Assembly (NCBI RefSeq): GCF_020164955.1
Contig: NZ_JAIUHG010000033.1
Location: forward strand, 1 to 64,000
DNA length: 64,000 nucleotides
Source of the DNA: Mesorhizobium sp. CA8
Lineage (GTDB): Bacteria > Pseudomonadota > Alphaproteobacteria > Rhizobiales > Rhizobiaceae
Direction: 5' to 3'
Shown one piece after another: positions 25,970-34,479 of this stretch (within the stretch, counting starts at the first letter, position 1; each line of letters begins with the position of its first letter). The notes below the pieces were generated by a model. That model searched no databases and was not told the origin of the DNA. It saw nothing but the letters and a program-made list of their open reading frames with translations. A program made the translations under genes and the position numbers.

Positions 25970-26806
25970 ATGGCGCTCGAAACGGCCAACAAGCTTGGCA
26001 CCTTTTTGCGAGATCGCCGCATGCGCCTTGATCCCGCCGCCTTCGGCTTCGCCACCGGGCGCCGGCGCACACAAGGGCTGCGCCGCGAGGAGGTGGCGCA
26101 GCGCGCCAATATCAGCCCGACCTGGTATACCTGGCTGGAGCAGGGGCGGGGCGGCGCGCCGTCCGCCGACGTGCTGAACCGCATCGCGACCGGGCTGATG
26201 CTGACCGAGCCCGAACGCGAGCATTTGTTCATGCTGGGTCTCGGGCGGCTTCCGGAAGTTCGCTACAAAAGCGTGGACAGCGTAACGCCGCGCCTCCAGC
26301 GCGTCCTCGATGCCTTGGACCCCAGTCCGGCGATCATCAAGACCGCGACATGGGATGTGGTGGCCTGGAACCGTGCCGCGGCGGCAATGCTGACCGACTA
26401 TTCCAAGCTGCCGCGCGAGCAGCGCAACATCCTGCGCCTGATGTTCGGCAATCCGCGCGTGCGCCATGCGCAGGACGACTGGCAGAGTGTCGCGCGTTTC
26501 GTGGTCGGATCCTTCAGGGCCGACGCCGTCCGCGCCGGCGCCGGCGCCGAGGTCACGGAACTGGTAGAGGAGCTTTCCAGGACCAGTCCCGAGTTCGCGG
26601 CACTCTGGCGCGACAATGACGTCGTTGCGGCGCATGGCGAAGGCGTGAAGCGTCTGCGGCATCCCGAAATCGGGCTGATCGAGCTGGAGTTCTCCGTCTT
26701 CGCGGTCGACGGCCGCCCGGAACTCGGCATGATCGTCTACAATCCGGTCACGCAGTCGGATGTGGAACGTATTCGATCGTTGATCGCGGCTCATCCCGCA
26801 GAATGA
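25970..26806 (+). CDS. XRE-family regulator with MmyB-like ligand-binding domain
   Basis: 278 residues. The N-terminal HTH (about residues 10-75) contains RRRTQGLRREEVAQRANIS and WYTWLEQGRG, the hallmark of the MmyB-like class; the C-terminal PAS-like domain begins PSPAIIKTATWDVVAWNRAA. Members bind small lipophilic ligands and usually repress a divergent oxidoreductase gene, here the SDR at 24968. Confidence 0.88.
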   Translation: MALETANKLGTFLRDRRMRLDPAAFGFATGRRRTQGLRREEVAQRANISPTWYTWLEQGRGGAPSADVLNRIATGLMLTEPEREHLFMLGLGRLPEVRYKSVDSVTPRLQRVLDALDPSPAIIKTATWDVVAWNRAAAAMLTDYSKLPREQRNILRLMFGNPRVRHAQDDWQSVARFVVGSFRADAVRAGAGAEVTELVEELSRTSPEFAALWRDNDVVAAHGEGVKRLRHPEIGLIELEFSVFAVDGRPELGMIVYNPVTQSDVERIRSLIAAHPAE

Positions 26807-26918
26807 TGGCGCTATGTGCGGTGTTCCGCCAAGGTGCGGCGGCGAAGCGGAAAACAGGTCACAAAAGCGACCCTGTTAGGATAATATCCACCGCCCGATT
26901 CCTTCGTGGAAGATGTCT

Positions 26919-27257
26919 ATGACCTTGAATGAGCTTAGTTGGTCGCCCTCCGAAAAGAAAGTTGCCCGCGCCGCATATGACAAGGCTCTTGAGAGGGCAC
27001 TGGCCAGCATCATGGCCGAATTCAAAAGACGGGCGAACGCCGCGACCACGCCCTCCGAGATGTGGGAGGTCGAGGACTATCTGAAGGAGCAACGTCGCGA
27101 TTTGGATCGGACGTTCGACTATCGCTATTCGCAGCTTATCCTCGTTTTCGCCACTCTCATACGGGAAGGGTACTTGGAAGAGACCATGCTTGCCGGTTTG
27201 TCCGAGGACAAGCGGAAGGAGATACGCAGATTCCTTGCCTGGCACGCCCGGCAGTAG
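26919..27257 (+). CDS. FRP-like protein (homologue of cyanobacterial fluorescence recovery protein)
   Basis: 112 residues from the ATG at 26919, which has GGAAG six bases upstream; another ATG at 26913 abuts that site. The helical protein shows WSPSEKKVARAAYDKALER, then EMWEVEDYLKEQRRDLDRTF and DYRYSQLILVFATLIREGYL. These match FRP in order and spacing. Trp49, Asp53 and Arg59 align with the residues FRP uses to bind orange carotenoid protein (Trp50, Asp54, Arg60), while its His53 is Glu52 here. FRP-like genes occur in non-photosynthetic Proteobacteria with unknown function. It is monocistronic with its own terminator. Confidence 0.68.
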   Translation: MTLNELSWSPSEKKVARAAYDKALERALASIMAEFKRRANAATTPSEMWEVEDYLKEQRRDLDRTFDYRYSQLILVFATLIREGYLEETMLAGLSEDKRKEIRRFLAWHARQ

Positions 27258-27289
27258 GTGGTGTTCGTGTCGCCGCGCAGCATCGCCGA

Positions 27290-27326
27290 AGCCGCTCCGC
27301 TCCTCGCTGCGGTCGAGCGGCTTTTT
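27290..27326 (+). terminator. intrinsic terminator after FRP-like gene
   Basis: Arms AGCCGCTC and GAGCGGCT (8 bp) followed by TTTTT. It sits 32 nt past the stop and between convergent genes. Confidence 0.75.
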
Positions 27327-27333
27327 GCCTGGC

Positions 27334-28314
27334 TCAACTGCCTTCACGGGCCTTCGAAGTGTCAGCTTTGCCGCTGCCTGTCGATCGCTTCGGGGGAGCG
27401 TCGGCGCCGCCCGGCTGCCTGATGTGGTCGATGAAAGCGCGCAGCTTGGGCAGCACCTGGTGTCTTTCCGGATAATAGAGGAAAACGCCCGGCGTGGTCA
27501 CCGCGAAGCGGCCGAGCAGCGCCTGCAGTCGCCCGTCGGCGATTGGCGCTTCGGCGATCGGGCTCGGCACCTGGGCCAGCCCGATACCCTGGATCGCCGC
27601 GCCGAGCAGCGACGGATAGTCGTGCGCGATGAGCGGTCCCGACACGATTGCCTCGACGGCCTTGTTGCCGTCGACAAAGGACCAGGGCGCGACCGAACCA
27701 TTCGAGCGGCGCAGGCGCAGGCAGGCATGGTCGCGCAGGTCCTCGATGCGCTCGGGCGCGACGCGCCGGCGCAAGTAATCGGGACTGCCGACGACCACCA
27801 TCGGAAAGGAGGGCGTCAGCCGGACCGCGATCATGTCGGGCGCGATCAGGTCGCCCATGCGGATGCCGGCGTCGAATCCTTCGGCGGCGAGATCGGCAAG
27901 TTCGCCGCTGGCGACGATCTCCAGCTCGATCTCGGGATAGGCCTGGGCAAAGGAGGCGACCATCGGCTCCAGCAGCATCGGCACCACGGCTGGCGGTACC
28001 GAAAGGCGCAACAGCCCCGCCGGCCGCTGGCCCATCCCGCGCGCGATCTCGCTTGCGGCGATCAGTTCCTCGAAGGCCGGCCGGGCGCGGGCGAAAAAGC
28101 GCTCGCCGGCTTCCGTCAGGCCGACGCTGCGCGTCGTGCGGATGAACAGCGCGGTGCCGATGCGCGCCTCGAGCGTGCGTATCGCCTGGCTGATTGCTGA
28201 CGGGGTGACGGCAAGCTCGGCCGCTGCCTTGCGGAAATTGCGATGCTTGGCCACGCTCAAAAACGCTTCGACCCCATCGAGCGCGCCGTGCCTGACTGTG
28301 AAGTTCTGCTTCAT
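27334..28314 (-). CDS. LysR-family regulator
   Basis: 326 residues. The N-terminal HTH spans about residues 12-70 (FRKAAAELAVTPSAISQAIR and LFIRTTRSVGLTEAG), with a PBP2 effector domain after about residue 95. The C-terminal 20 residues are charged. It is divergent from a SAM methyltransferase (85 bp apart), which may be its target. The effector is unknown. Confidence 0.88.
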   Translation of the reverse strand: MKQNFTVRHGALDGVEAFLSVAKHRNFRKAAAELAVTPSAISQAIRTLEARIGTALFIRTTRSVGLTEAGERFFARARPAFEELIAASEIARGMGQRPAGLLRLSVPPAVVPMLLEPMVASFAQAYPEIELEIVASGELADLAAEGFDAGIRMGDLIAPDMIAVRLTPSFPMVVVGSPDYLRRRVAPERIEDLRDHACLRLRRSNGSVAPWSFVDGNKAVEAIVSGPLIAHDYPSLLGAAIQGIGLAQVPSPIAEAPIADGRLQALLGRFAVTTPGVFLYYPERHQVLPKLRAFIDHIRQPGGADAPPKRSTGSGKADTSKAREGS

Positions 28315-28398
28315 GACCTATCGACATTATCGCGGATAGGCGCTCGCAGAAAGCGGTCGTATCTCTTGCGTGACCTGGAAGCTTGAAAGGAAACGGCA

Positions 28399-29226
28399 AT
28401 GACCGATGAACTCGATCGCGTGCGCGATCACTATCGCGCGACCGGCTTGACCGATCGATTGAAGACCGCTCTGGCGGTGTTTGGGCCTGAGCAACAGCGG
28501 CTGAAGCCCGAACAGCTGGCGACCCTCGACCAATTCCATACCCGCGGGCTGGCCGCGACGGCGGAGCTCGCCAACCTGGCCGCCATCAATGCCGGCATGT
28601 CCGTGCTCGACGTCGGATCGGGCGTCGGCGGGCCTGCCCGGTTTCTTGCCGAGACCTATAGCTGCGAGGTGGTGGGCGTCGATCTCAGCGAACCTTTCGT
28701 CGAAGCCGCGCGTTACCTGACCACGCGCACCGGCCAAGACGCCAAAGTGTCGTTCGAAGCCGGCAGCGCTCTGGCGCTGCCTTTCAAAGACAGCCGTTTC
28801 GATGCCGCGCTGTTGCAGCATGTGGCGATGAACATCGCCGACCGGCCGCTGCTCTACCGCGAGATCAGGCGCGTTTTGAAGCCGGGCGGAAAATTCGCGA
28901 CCTTCGACGTCGTGCTGAACGGTGGCGATCCGCTCTATCCGGTGCCCTGGGCGAAGACGCCGGGCGAGAGCTTCCTGCTGACGGCCGAGGCGACCTGCGA
29001 GGCGATCGAAGCCGCCGGCTTCGGCACGCTTATCCGCCGTGACGACACGGCTGCCGCCAAGGCCTGGTTCGCCGAGCTCCGTGCCTCAGGTCCTCCGCCT
29101 TCGCTCAATCTCGGGGTCGTCATGGGCCAGGGTTTCGCCGAATTCGCCACCAATCTCGGGCGCAATCTCATGGAGGGGCGGCTGGGCATTCTGACGGCTG
29201 TGTTTGAAGCCGTTCCGGTCAATTGA
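28399..29226 (+). CDS. class I SAM-dependent methyltransferase
   Basis: 275 residues. The motif I loop VLDVGSGVGGPARFLAE is preceded by a helical N-terminus; VGVDLSEPFVEAA gives the acidic residue that binds the ribose of SAM, and FDAALLQHVAMNIADR is motif IV. The layout resembles ubiquinone/sterol/glycine-type methyltransferases (Methyltransf_11), but the substrate cannot be told. A GAAAGG site precedes the ATG. Its stop lies at the edge of an interspersed repeat. Confidence 0.85.
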   Translation: MTDELDRVRDHYRATGLTDRLKTALAVFGPEQQRLKPEQLATLDQFHTRGLAATAELANLAAINAGMSVLDVGSGVGGPARFLAETYSCEVVGVDLSEPFVEAARYLTTRTGQDAKVSFEAGSALALPFKDSRFDAALLQHVAMNIADRPLLYREIRRVLKPGGKFATFDVVLNGGDPLYPVPWAKTPGESFLLTAEATCEAIEAAGFGTLIRRDDTAAAKAWFAELRASGPPPSLNLGVVMGQGFAEFATNLGRNLMEGRLGILTAVFEAVPVN

Positions 29227-29303
29227 GCAATTCCAGGAAAAGCGTTCGGCGGTTAGGCGCGGCGGCTTCGCCGTAGCCTTCCGTCCGGAATTACGAAAAA
29301 CCA
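29225..29303 (+). repeat. interspersed AGAGCAATTCC repeat, copy with internal insertion
   Basis: Starts GAGCAATTCCAGGAAAAG and ends CCGTCCGGAATTACG plus an A-rich tail. Compared with the 60-bp copies at 37278 and 37338 it carries about 20 extra bases in the middle, GGCGCGGCGGCTTCGCCG, themselves able to pair. A long copy at 58275 (inverted) has the same kind of middle. Confidence 0.65.
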
Positions 29304-29321
29304 ACACTGAAGGAGGCGAAG

Positions 29322-29825
29322 ATGTCACCAGCGATGATCTTCAACATCCACCTCGCGCTCGGCTATGTGCCGTGGCTGCTTTGTTTTGCCGCCTATATCT
29401 GGCCAAGGCTGAGATCGATGGAGCCGATAGAGGCGCAGCGCGCGATAGCAACGCTGCACAGCTTCCGCTTCTTCGGCCTCGTCTTCCTCGTCCCGGGCGT
29501 GGTCGGCCCCGACCTTGCACCTGGCTTCGCAAGCTTCGCCGCCTATGGCGATTTCGCCACCGGCCTGCTCGCCATGCTGGCGCTGGTCGCGGTGGCGAGG
29601 CCTGCGATCTTCTGGCCGTTGGTCGTTGCCTTCAACCTCGCGGGCGTGGTGGACCTTGTCGGCGACTACTATCTCGGCACCGTGCTCGATCTTCCTGGCC
29701 ATGCCGGGCAGTTGGGCGCGACCTACGCGATCCCGATCCTCTACGTGCCGCTGCTTATGATCACGCATGTCGCGGCGTTCTATCTGCTGGCGCGTTCCAG
29801 GCGCCACCAGACCGCGGCGACCTAA
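29322..29825 (+). CDS. small integral membrane protein
   Basis: 167 residues with about five hydrophobic segments covering most of the chain, starting IFNIHLALGYVPWLLCFAAY and ending in a short basic tail. A strong AGGAGG site lies upstream. No enzyme motif is visible and I do not recognise the family. It ends overlapping the stop of the convergent Lrp-family gene. Confidence 0.75.
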   Translation: MSPAMIFNIHLALGYVPWLLCFAAYIWPRLRSMEPIEAQRAIATLHSFRFFGLVFLVPGVVGPDLAPGFASFAAYGDFATGLLAMLALVAVARPAIFWPLVVAFNLAGVVDLVGDYYLGTVLDLPGHAGQLGATYAIPILYVPLLMITHVAAFYLLARSRRHQTAAT

Positions 29826-30361
29826 TAAACCGGTGTCGCCATATGCCTGGGCGCCGGCCATTCGCTCGTGATCTCGGGCTGCACCGGCCGCTCGAGATAG
29901 GTCGAGAGCACGACATAGCTGCGCGTCGAGGTAACGCCGGGCGTGTCGTAGAGACGGGCCAGCAGGCCCTCCAGCGCGCGCGTGTCCTCGGTGCGCACCT
30001 TGAGCAGCATGCAAGTGTCGCCGGCGACCGTGTGGATCTCCTCGACCTCCGGATATTTGGAGACCGCCATCAGCTCCGGCGTCTTGCCCCAGCCCCTTGT
30101 GTCGATGTGCACGAAGGCAAGCAGCGGCTTCTTCACCGCCCTCGGATCGATGATCGCCGATGTGGCGCGGATGGCGCCGCTGCGCTTCAGCCGCTTGACC
30201 CGCTCATGCGCCGCCGGCGGCGATAGCCCGACGCGTTCGCCGAGCTCGGCATAGCTGATGGTCGCGTCCTCGACGAGGACGCCTAATATCTTTCGGTCGA
30301 TGGGGTCGACCTCCCGGGCCGGATGCTTGTTCCGCTGAATGTCATCTGTTTCTGCGTCCAT
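29822..30361 (-). CDS. Lrp/AsnC-family regulator
   Basis: 179 residues from the ATG at 30361 (GGAG site upstream); in-frame ATGs further up (30400) lack a site. The HTH is at about residues 25-70 (ISYAELGERVGLSPPAAHER) and the RAM effector domain follows (VEEIHTVAGDTCMLLKVRT). It is divergent from an MFS transporter, only 48 bp apart. An 11-bp palindrome, GAATTTAATTC (30384-30394), lies between them. Lrp-type proteins beside exporters usually control amino-acid efflux. Confidence 0.88.
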   Translation of the reverse strand: MDAETDDIQRNKHPAREVDPIDRKILGVLVEDATISYAELGERVGLSPPAAHERVKRLKRSGAIRATSAIIDPRAVKKPLLAFVHIDTRGWGKTPELMAVSKYPEVEEIHTVAGDTCMLLKVRTEDTRALEGLLARLYDTPGVTSTRSYVVLSTYLERPVQPEITSEWPAPRHMATPVY

Positions 30362-30409
30362 ATGGAAATTCTCCGTTGCTGCGGAATTTAATTCGGCCAT
30401 TATGATGAT

Positions 30410-31594
30410 ATGTCGAACAGCAATCAATCAGCAATTATGACTGGGGCGCCGCGCGCGCCGATCCCCGCAGCCGCCTATCTGCTGACCGGCTGCATCGCCG
30501 TCATCGGCTCCAATTCCCTGGTTCTGGGACCGATCGCGCCCGCCGTCGCGGCATCGTTCGGGGCCAGCGTGCCGGCGGTGATGACGGCCGCCGCTGCCTT
30601 CGGCCTCGGCACGTCGGCCAGCGCGCTCTTCCTTGCCCGCTACATCGACCGGATCGGCGCGCGCCGCATGCTGCAGGGCGCATTGCTGCTGCTGGCCGTC
30701 GCGCTGGTCGCCAGCGCCCTGGCGCCGACGGTGGCGATGCTGGTGGCAGCCCAGCTCGTTGCCGGCATCGCCGCCGGCATCGCCATGCCGGCGATCTATG
30801 CCAGCTCGGCCGCGATTGCGCCGCCCGGCCGCGAGAGCGGCACCATCGGGGTGGTGCTGACCGGCTGGACGCTTTCCATGGTCGCTGGCGTCTCGCTGTC
30901 GGCCGTGATTGCCGATCTCATCCATTGGCGCGCAGTCTTCGCGGCCGTTGCGCTGCTCGCAGGAGCGGCCGTTGCCGGCCTGGCGATGAGTTCACTGCAC
31001 GACACCGGGAAAAGCGGCCCCGCGCCGTCGCCGCTTGGCGCGCTCGCCGTTCCCGGCATCCTGCCGCTGCTCATTGCCTGCGGCGCCTTCATGACCGCCT
31101 TCTATGGCGTCTACGGCTATCTCGGCGATCATCTCCACCAAGCCCTTGGAGAGCCGGTCAGCGCCAACGGCCTGGCGGCGGTCGCCTACGGCCTCGGCTT
31201 CGGCGCGGCCGCTCTGCTCGACCGCGTCATCGATCGCCTCGGCGCCCGCCGCGTCATGCCTTTCGCTTATCTGCTGGTCGCCGCCGTCTATGTCGCGATC
31301 GCGTTGGCGAGCGGCGGCTTCGGCCTGCTGATCGCGACGATCGCGGCCTGGGGCCTTGCCAACCATTTCGGGCTGAACGTGCTGGTCATGCGTCTCACCG
31401 CGCTCGACCCGTCGCGGCGCGGCACCATAATGGGCCTGAACAGCGCGGTCACCTATCTCGCCGTCACCGTCGGCACGGCAGGCTTCGGCCCGCTCTACAC
31501 GAGCCTCGGTTTCGCCAACTGCGCCTTGATCGCCGTGGCACTGATGCTGGTGGCGGCGGGCGCCGCGGCTTGGCGGTCAGTCGGTCACCGGTAA
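30410..31594 (+). CDS. MFS transporter (probable drug or metabolite exporter)
   Basis: 394 residues, about 12 hydrophobic segments. The cytoplasmic loop between segments 2 and 3 reads ARYIDRIGARRMLQG, close to the MFS motif A, and is repeated in the second half as DRVIDRLGARRVMPF. The DHA1/arabinose-efflux type is likely. It is regulated, by position, by the divergent Lrp/AsnC protein. The substrate is unknown. Confidence 0.85.
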   Translation: MSNSNQSAIMTGAPRAPIPAAAYLLTGCIAVIGSNSLVLGPIAPAVAASFGASVPAVMTAAAAFGLGTSASALFLARYIDRIGARRMLQGALLLLAVALVASALAPTVAMLVAAQLVAGIAAGIAMPAIYASSAAIAPPGRESGTIGVVLTGWTLSMVAGVSLSAVIADLIHWRAVFAAVALLAGAAVAGLAMSSLHDTGKSGPAPSPLGALAVPGILPLLIACGAFMTAFYGVYGYLGDHLHQALGEPVSANGLAAVAYGLGFGAAALLDRVIDRLGARRVMPFAYLLVAAVYVAIALASGGFGLLIATIAAWGLANHFGLNVLVMRLTALDPSRRGTIMGLNSAVTYLAVTVGTAGFGPLYTSLGFANCALIAVALMLVAAGAAAWRSVGHR

Positions 31595-31603
31595 CAGGCC
31601 TGC

Positions 31604-31659
31604 CTTGCTCTTCGCGTGCGGCCGGAAACCGTTTCGCACTTTCCCTGGAATTGCTCTAA
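31604..31659 (-). repeat. interspersed AGAGCAATTCC repeat, inverted copy
   Basis: Reads on the minus strand as TAGAGCAATTCCAGGGAAAG, then a CGAAACGGTTTCCGGCC core. It lies between the MFS stop and the GNAT start. Same family as 37278 and 37338. Confidence 0.6.
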
Positions 31660-31688
31660 GGCTGGCTCGCGAACCGGAGTCGCAGCCG

Positions 31689-32111
31689 ATGAAGACGACG
31701 CTCGAGATCACCGCCGAGCCCTCGCCGCAGGACCTCGCTTTCCTGAGCGGAAGCCTTACCGCTTTCAACGACGCCGATGTCGGAGCGTCAGGCCGAAAGT
31801 CCCTCGCGGTTTTCGTGCGCGGGGAAACCGGCGCCCTCGTTGCCGGTATTTCCGGCTACACCGCCTGGGGCTGGCTCTACGTGCAGTGGCTGTGGGTCGA
31901 CGAAAAACTGCGCGGAAAAGGCATTGCCGCGGGCATGCTCGACGCCGCCGAACGGGAGGCGATCGCGCGCGGTTGCCACGGCGCCTGGATCGACACCTTC
32001 AATCCGATCGCCGAAAAGGTCTATCGGCGCCAGGGCTACAAGCCGTTCGGCGAGCTGCCGGATTTCCCGGCCGGCCGCAGCCGCATCTTCTTGCAGAAGA
32101 AGTTGCCTTAA
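31689..32111 (+). CDS. GNAT-family N-acetyltransferase
   Basis: 140 residues from the ATG at 31689; an upstream in-frame extension lies inside the repeat and is rejected. The acetyl-CoA motif is WVDEKLRGKGIAAGML (R-x2-G-x-G/A), followed by IDTFNPIAEKVYRRQGYKPFG, the typical C-terminal helix and strand. The acceptor is unknown. Its last bases overlap the stop of the convergent anmK by 4 nt. Confidence 0.85.
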   Translation: MKTTLEITAEPSPQDLAFLSGSLTAFNDADVGASGRKSLAVFVRGETGALVAGISGYTAWGWLYVQWLWVDEKLRGKGIAAGMLDAAEREAIARGCHGAWIDTFNPIAEKVYRRQGYKPFGELPDFPAGRSRIFLQKKLP

Positions 32112-33223
32112 CCCGCGAGCTTTCCGCCGCGCATCGGCGCGGGCGCGCCGGTGGTGCTCGGAAAGCTGATCGGCAGGCCGCGCTGCACGCGCACGGCGAG
32201 GAAAGCAAAACACTCTGCTTCGACCGCGTCGCCCTTCCATCCGAGCGTCTCGGCCTGCACCACTTCGACGCCGGCGCGGCTCTCGAGCATTGCCATCATC
32301 GTCGGATTGTGGCGGCCGCCGCCGCTGACCGCGAGCCGCTTCGGGCGACGCGGCAACAGATCGAGCGCCTTGCCGACGGCCGACACGGTGAAGGCCGTCA
32401 GCGTCGCCGCGCCATCCTCCGCGCCAAGCCCCTCGGCCATCGCCGCGGTAAAGTCGAAGCGGTCGAGCGATTTCGGATAGGGCTTCGTCAGGTATGGATG
32501 CTGCAGGAGCCTGGCGAGCCGTTCCTCGTCGACCTTGCCTGCGGCAGCCAGCCTGCCGTCGCGGTCCATCTCGCCGAGGCCCTTGGCCTTGATGAAATCG
32601 TTCACCGGCGCGTTCGCCGGACCCGTGTCGAAGGCGACGATTACGTCCTTGCCGTCCCACCAGGTGATGTTGCCGACGCCGCCGAGATTGAGCACGGCGG
32701 TGTCGCCGCTCGGATCGGCTTCCTTCAACAGCGCTGCGTGGTAGGCGGCAGCCAAGGGGGCGCCTTGCCCTCCGGCCGCGACATCGGCCGAGCGGAAATC
32801 ATAGGCGACCTTGGCGCCGAGCAGCGAGGCCATCAGCTCGCCATCGCCCAGCTGGCGCGTGCGGCCGATGCGTCCCGGCTGCGGAGCGCGATGCAGCACC
32901 GTCTGGCCGTGGAAGCCGACGATGCCGATATCGGCCATGCTCATCCCCTGGCTCTCGACCAGATCCTTGACCGCCGCCGACTGCGCGCGCGTCAGCGCCT
33001 CCTCGGCCTCGCGGAAGATCTTAGGCTCCGGTCCCTCGAAATTCCAGGCGCGCGCCTGGCGCAGCGTTTCCTCGAGCAGGGCGCGGATCGATTGCGGGTA
33101 GGGGGCCAGCGTGTATGTGCCGGTGTCGGCGATGCGCTCGCCGTCCGTCTTGATCAGCGCCACGTCGATATTGCCGTCGAGCACCGTGCCGGTCATCAGG
33201 CCGACGGCCCAGATTGGTTCCAT
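32108..33223 (-). CDS. anmK: anhydro-N-acetylmuramic acid kinase
   Basis: 371 residues from the ATG at 33223. The ATP-binding loop is GLMTGTVLDGNIDVAL at the N-terminus; VGFHGQTVLHRAP and NLGGVGNITWW are diagnostic blocks of AnmK. It converts 1,6-anhydro-MurNAc and ATP to MurNAc 6-phosphate during recycling of the cell wall. Tyrosyl-tRNA synthetase, a common neighbour, is not next to it here. An in-frame extension upstream has no ribosome site. Confidence 0.92.
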   Translation of the reverse strand: MEPIWAVGLMTGTVLDGNIDVALIKTDGERIADTGTYTLAPYPQSIRALLEETLRQARAWNFEGPEPKIFREAEEALTRAQSAAVKDLVESQGMSMADIGIVGFHGQTVLHRAPQPGRIGRTRQLGDGELMASLLGAKVAYDFRSADVAAGGQGAPLAAAYHAALLKEADPSGDTAVLNLGGVGNITWWDGKDVIVAFDTGPANAPVNDFIKAKGLGEMDRDGRLAAAGKVDEERLARLLQHPYLTKPYPKSLDRFDFTAAMAEGLGAEDGAATLTAFTVSAVGKALDLLPRRPKRLAVSGGGRHNPTMMAMLESRAGVEVVQAETLGWKGDAVEAECFAFLAVRVQRGLPISFPSTTGAPAPMRGGKLAG

Positions 33224-33412
33224 GGTCTTGTCCCCGAATCGCGTCCAACCACGTGTCGGACGGATCGGCCCGGCAGGCAAGTCTTTCACCGTGCCCTTTG
33301 CTGGCCGCCTTTTGCGCCAAATGGCGAAAATCGAGCAACCACGTTCTTGCCTCTTGTCGCCGGAGGCGCGAGCCTGTGGGTCGACATAGAGGTACCTCAA
33401 GGAGGAAACGCC

Positions 33413-34102
33413 ATGGCAGCCAATGTTGCGATGATCGCCGGTGCCGGCCCCGGACTAAGCGCCTCGCTGGCGCGGCTTCTCGCCAAGGAGGGTTTGCGCG
33501 TCGTCCTTGCCGCGCGCAATGTCGGCAAACTGGCCGCGCTGGTCAAGGAAACCGGCGCGCAGGCCGTGGAAACAGACGTATCGGACGCAGCCTCCGTCGA
33601 GCGGCTCTTCGAGGCGGCCGACGAGGCCGGCCCCCTCGAAATTGCCGTCTTCAACGCCAGCGGCCGCACGCGCGGGCCGATCGCCGAGCTCGATCCCGAG
33701 GCGGTCAAGCAAGCCGTGCTTGTCGGCGCTTATGGCGGCTTCCTGGTCGGCCAGCAGGCGGCGCGCCGGCTCCTGGTGCGCGGTGCCGGCTCGATCCTGT
33801 TCACCGGCGCCACGGCAAGTCTCAAGGGCTTTTCCGGCTCGGCCGGTTTCGCCATGCCGAAATTCGGTCTGCGCGGGCTGGCGCAATCGATGGCGCGCGA
33901 GCTCGCGCCGAAGAACATCCATGTCGCGCATTTCATCATCGACGGCCAGATCGAGCCGGCCGGACAGCCGCCCGACCCCGACCGGCCGGATCGTCGCCTC
34001 TCGCCAGACGCGATCGCCGAGACGTATCTCGCCGTCCATCGCCAGCATCGCAGCGCCTGGAGCTTCGAGGTCGAGCTGAGGCCCTGGGTCGAGACGTTCT
34101 AG
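33413..34102 (+). CDS. short-chain dehydrogenase/reductase-like protein
   Basis: 229 residues from the ATG at 33413, with GGAGG 8 bases upstream. The cofactor motif is IAGAGPGLSASLARLL and the FNASGR segment replaces NNAG. The catalytic site normally YxxxK reads FAMPKFG, so the tyrosine is Phe while the lysine remains. This is known in a sub-group of SDR proteins of uncertain activity. It is divergent from anmK with 189 bp between them. The substrate is unknown. Confidence 0.82.
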   Translation: MAANVAMIAGAGPGLSASLARLLAKEGLRVVLAARNVGKLAALVKETGAQAVETDVSDAASVERLFEAADEAGPLEIAVFNASGRTRGPIAELDPEAVKQAVLVGAYGGFLVGQQAARRLLVRGAGSILFTGATASLKGFSGSAGFAMPKFGLRGLAQSMARELAPKNIHVAHFIIDGQIEPAGQPPDPDRPDRRLSPDAIAETYLAVHRQHRSAWSFEVELRPWVETF

Positions 34103-34134
34103 TTGTGTTACTGGGCGAGTCGGAACAGTAACCG

Positions 34135-34281
34135 CTGGCGCCGCTGACGGCCGCGGTCTCGACGCTCAACGCGCTCGGCGTTGCCTGCATCGCCATGCCC
34201 TGCAACACCGCTCACCATTGGTGCGAAAAGCCGGCGGCGAACTCTCGCGCCGAGATCGTCCTTATCCGGCGCGCTTCATAG
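34135..34281 (+). pseudogene. remnant of an aspartate/glutamate racemase
   Basis: A 48-codon open stretch reads LTAAVSTLNALGVACIAMPC then NTAHHW, matching the region around the first catalytic cysteine (PCNTAHxW/Y) of Asp/Glu racemases. There is no start codon or upstream half, and after HHW the frame drifts into unrelated sequence and stops. It is clearly a fragment of a formerly larger gene. Confidence 0.6.
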
Positions 34282-34479
34282 GCGCTGCCCGCGTTTGCCA
34301 TATCGAACGTCCGCTCGCCGGGTGTGCTCCAAGTCATCAAATCTTTGAGAGAATATTTCCCGCGCTCCGCTTCAGAGGAAATGCGCTTCTTTGCCCGATG
34401 AGGCAGCATTGATGATCCTGAGAACAGGGCTTCGCATTCCGCCGGGCCGAACTGATTTCAGGATTGCAAGGAACGCATC

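Noticed and set aside
31616..33412. Open frame on the + strand running through GNAT and anmK into the SDR at 33413
   Set aside because: Only the part from 33413 is a real protein; the upstream portion is out of frame with GNAT and antisense to anmK.
34282..34479. SAM riboswitch before metQ
   Set aside because: The conserved SAM-II/SAM-V sequence blocks could not be found in the leader; a covariance scan would be needed to claim one.
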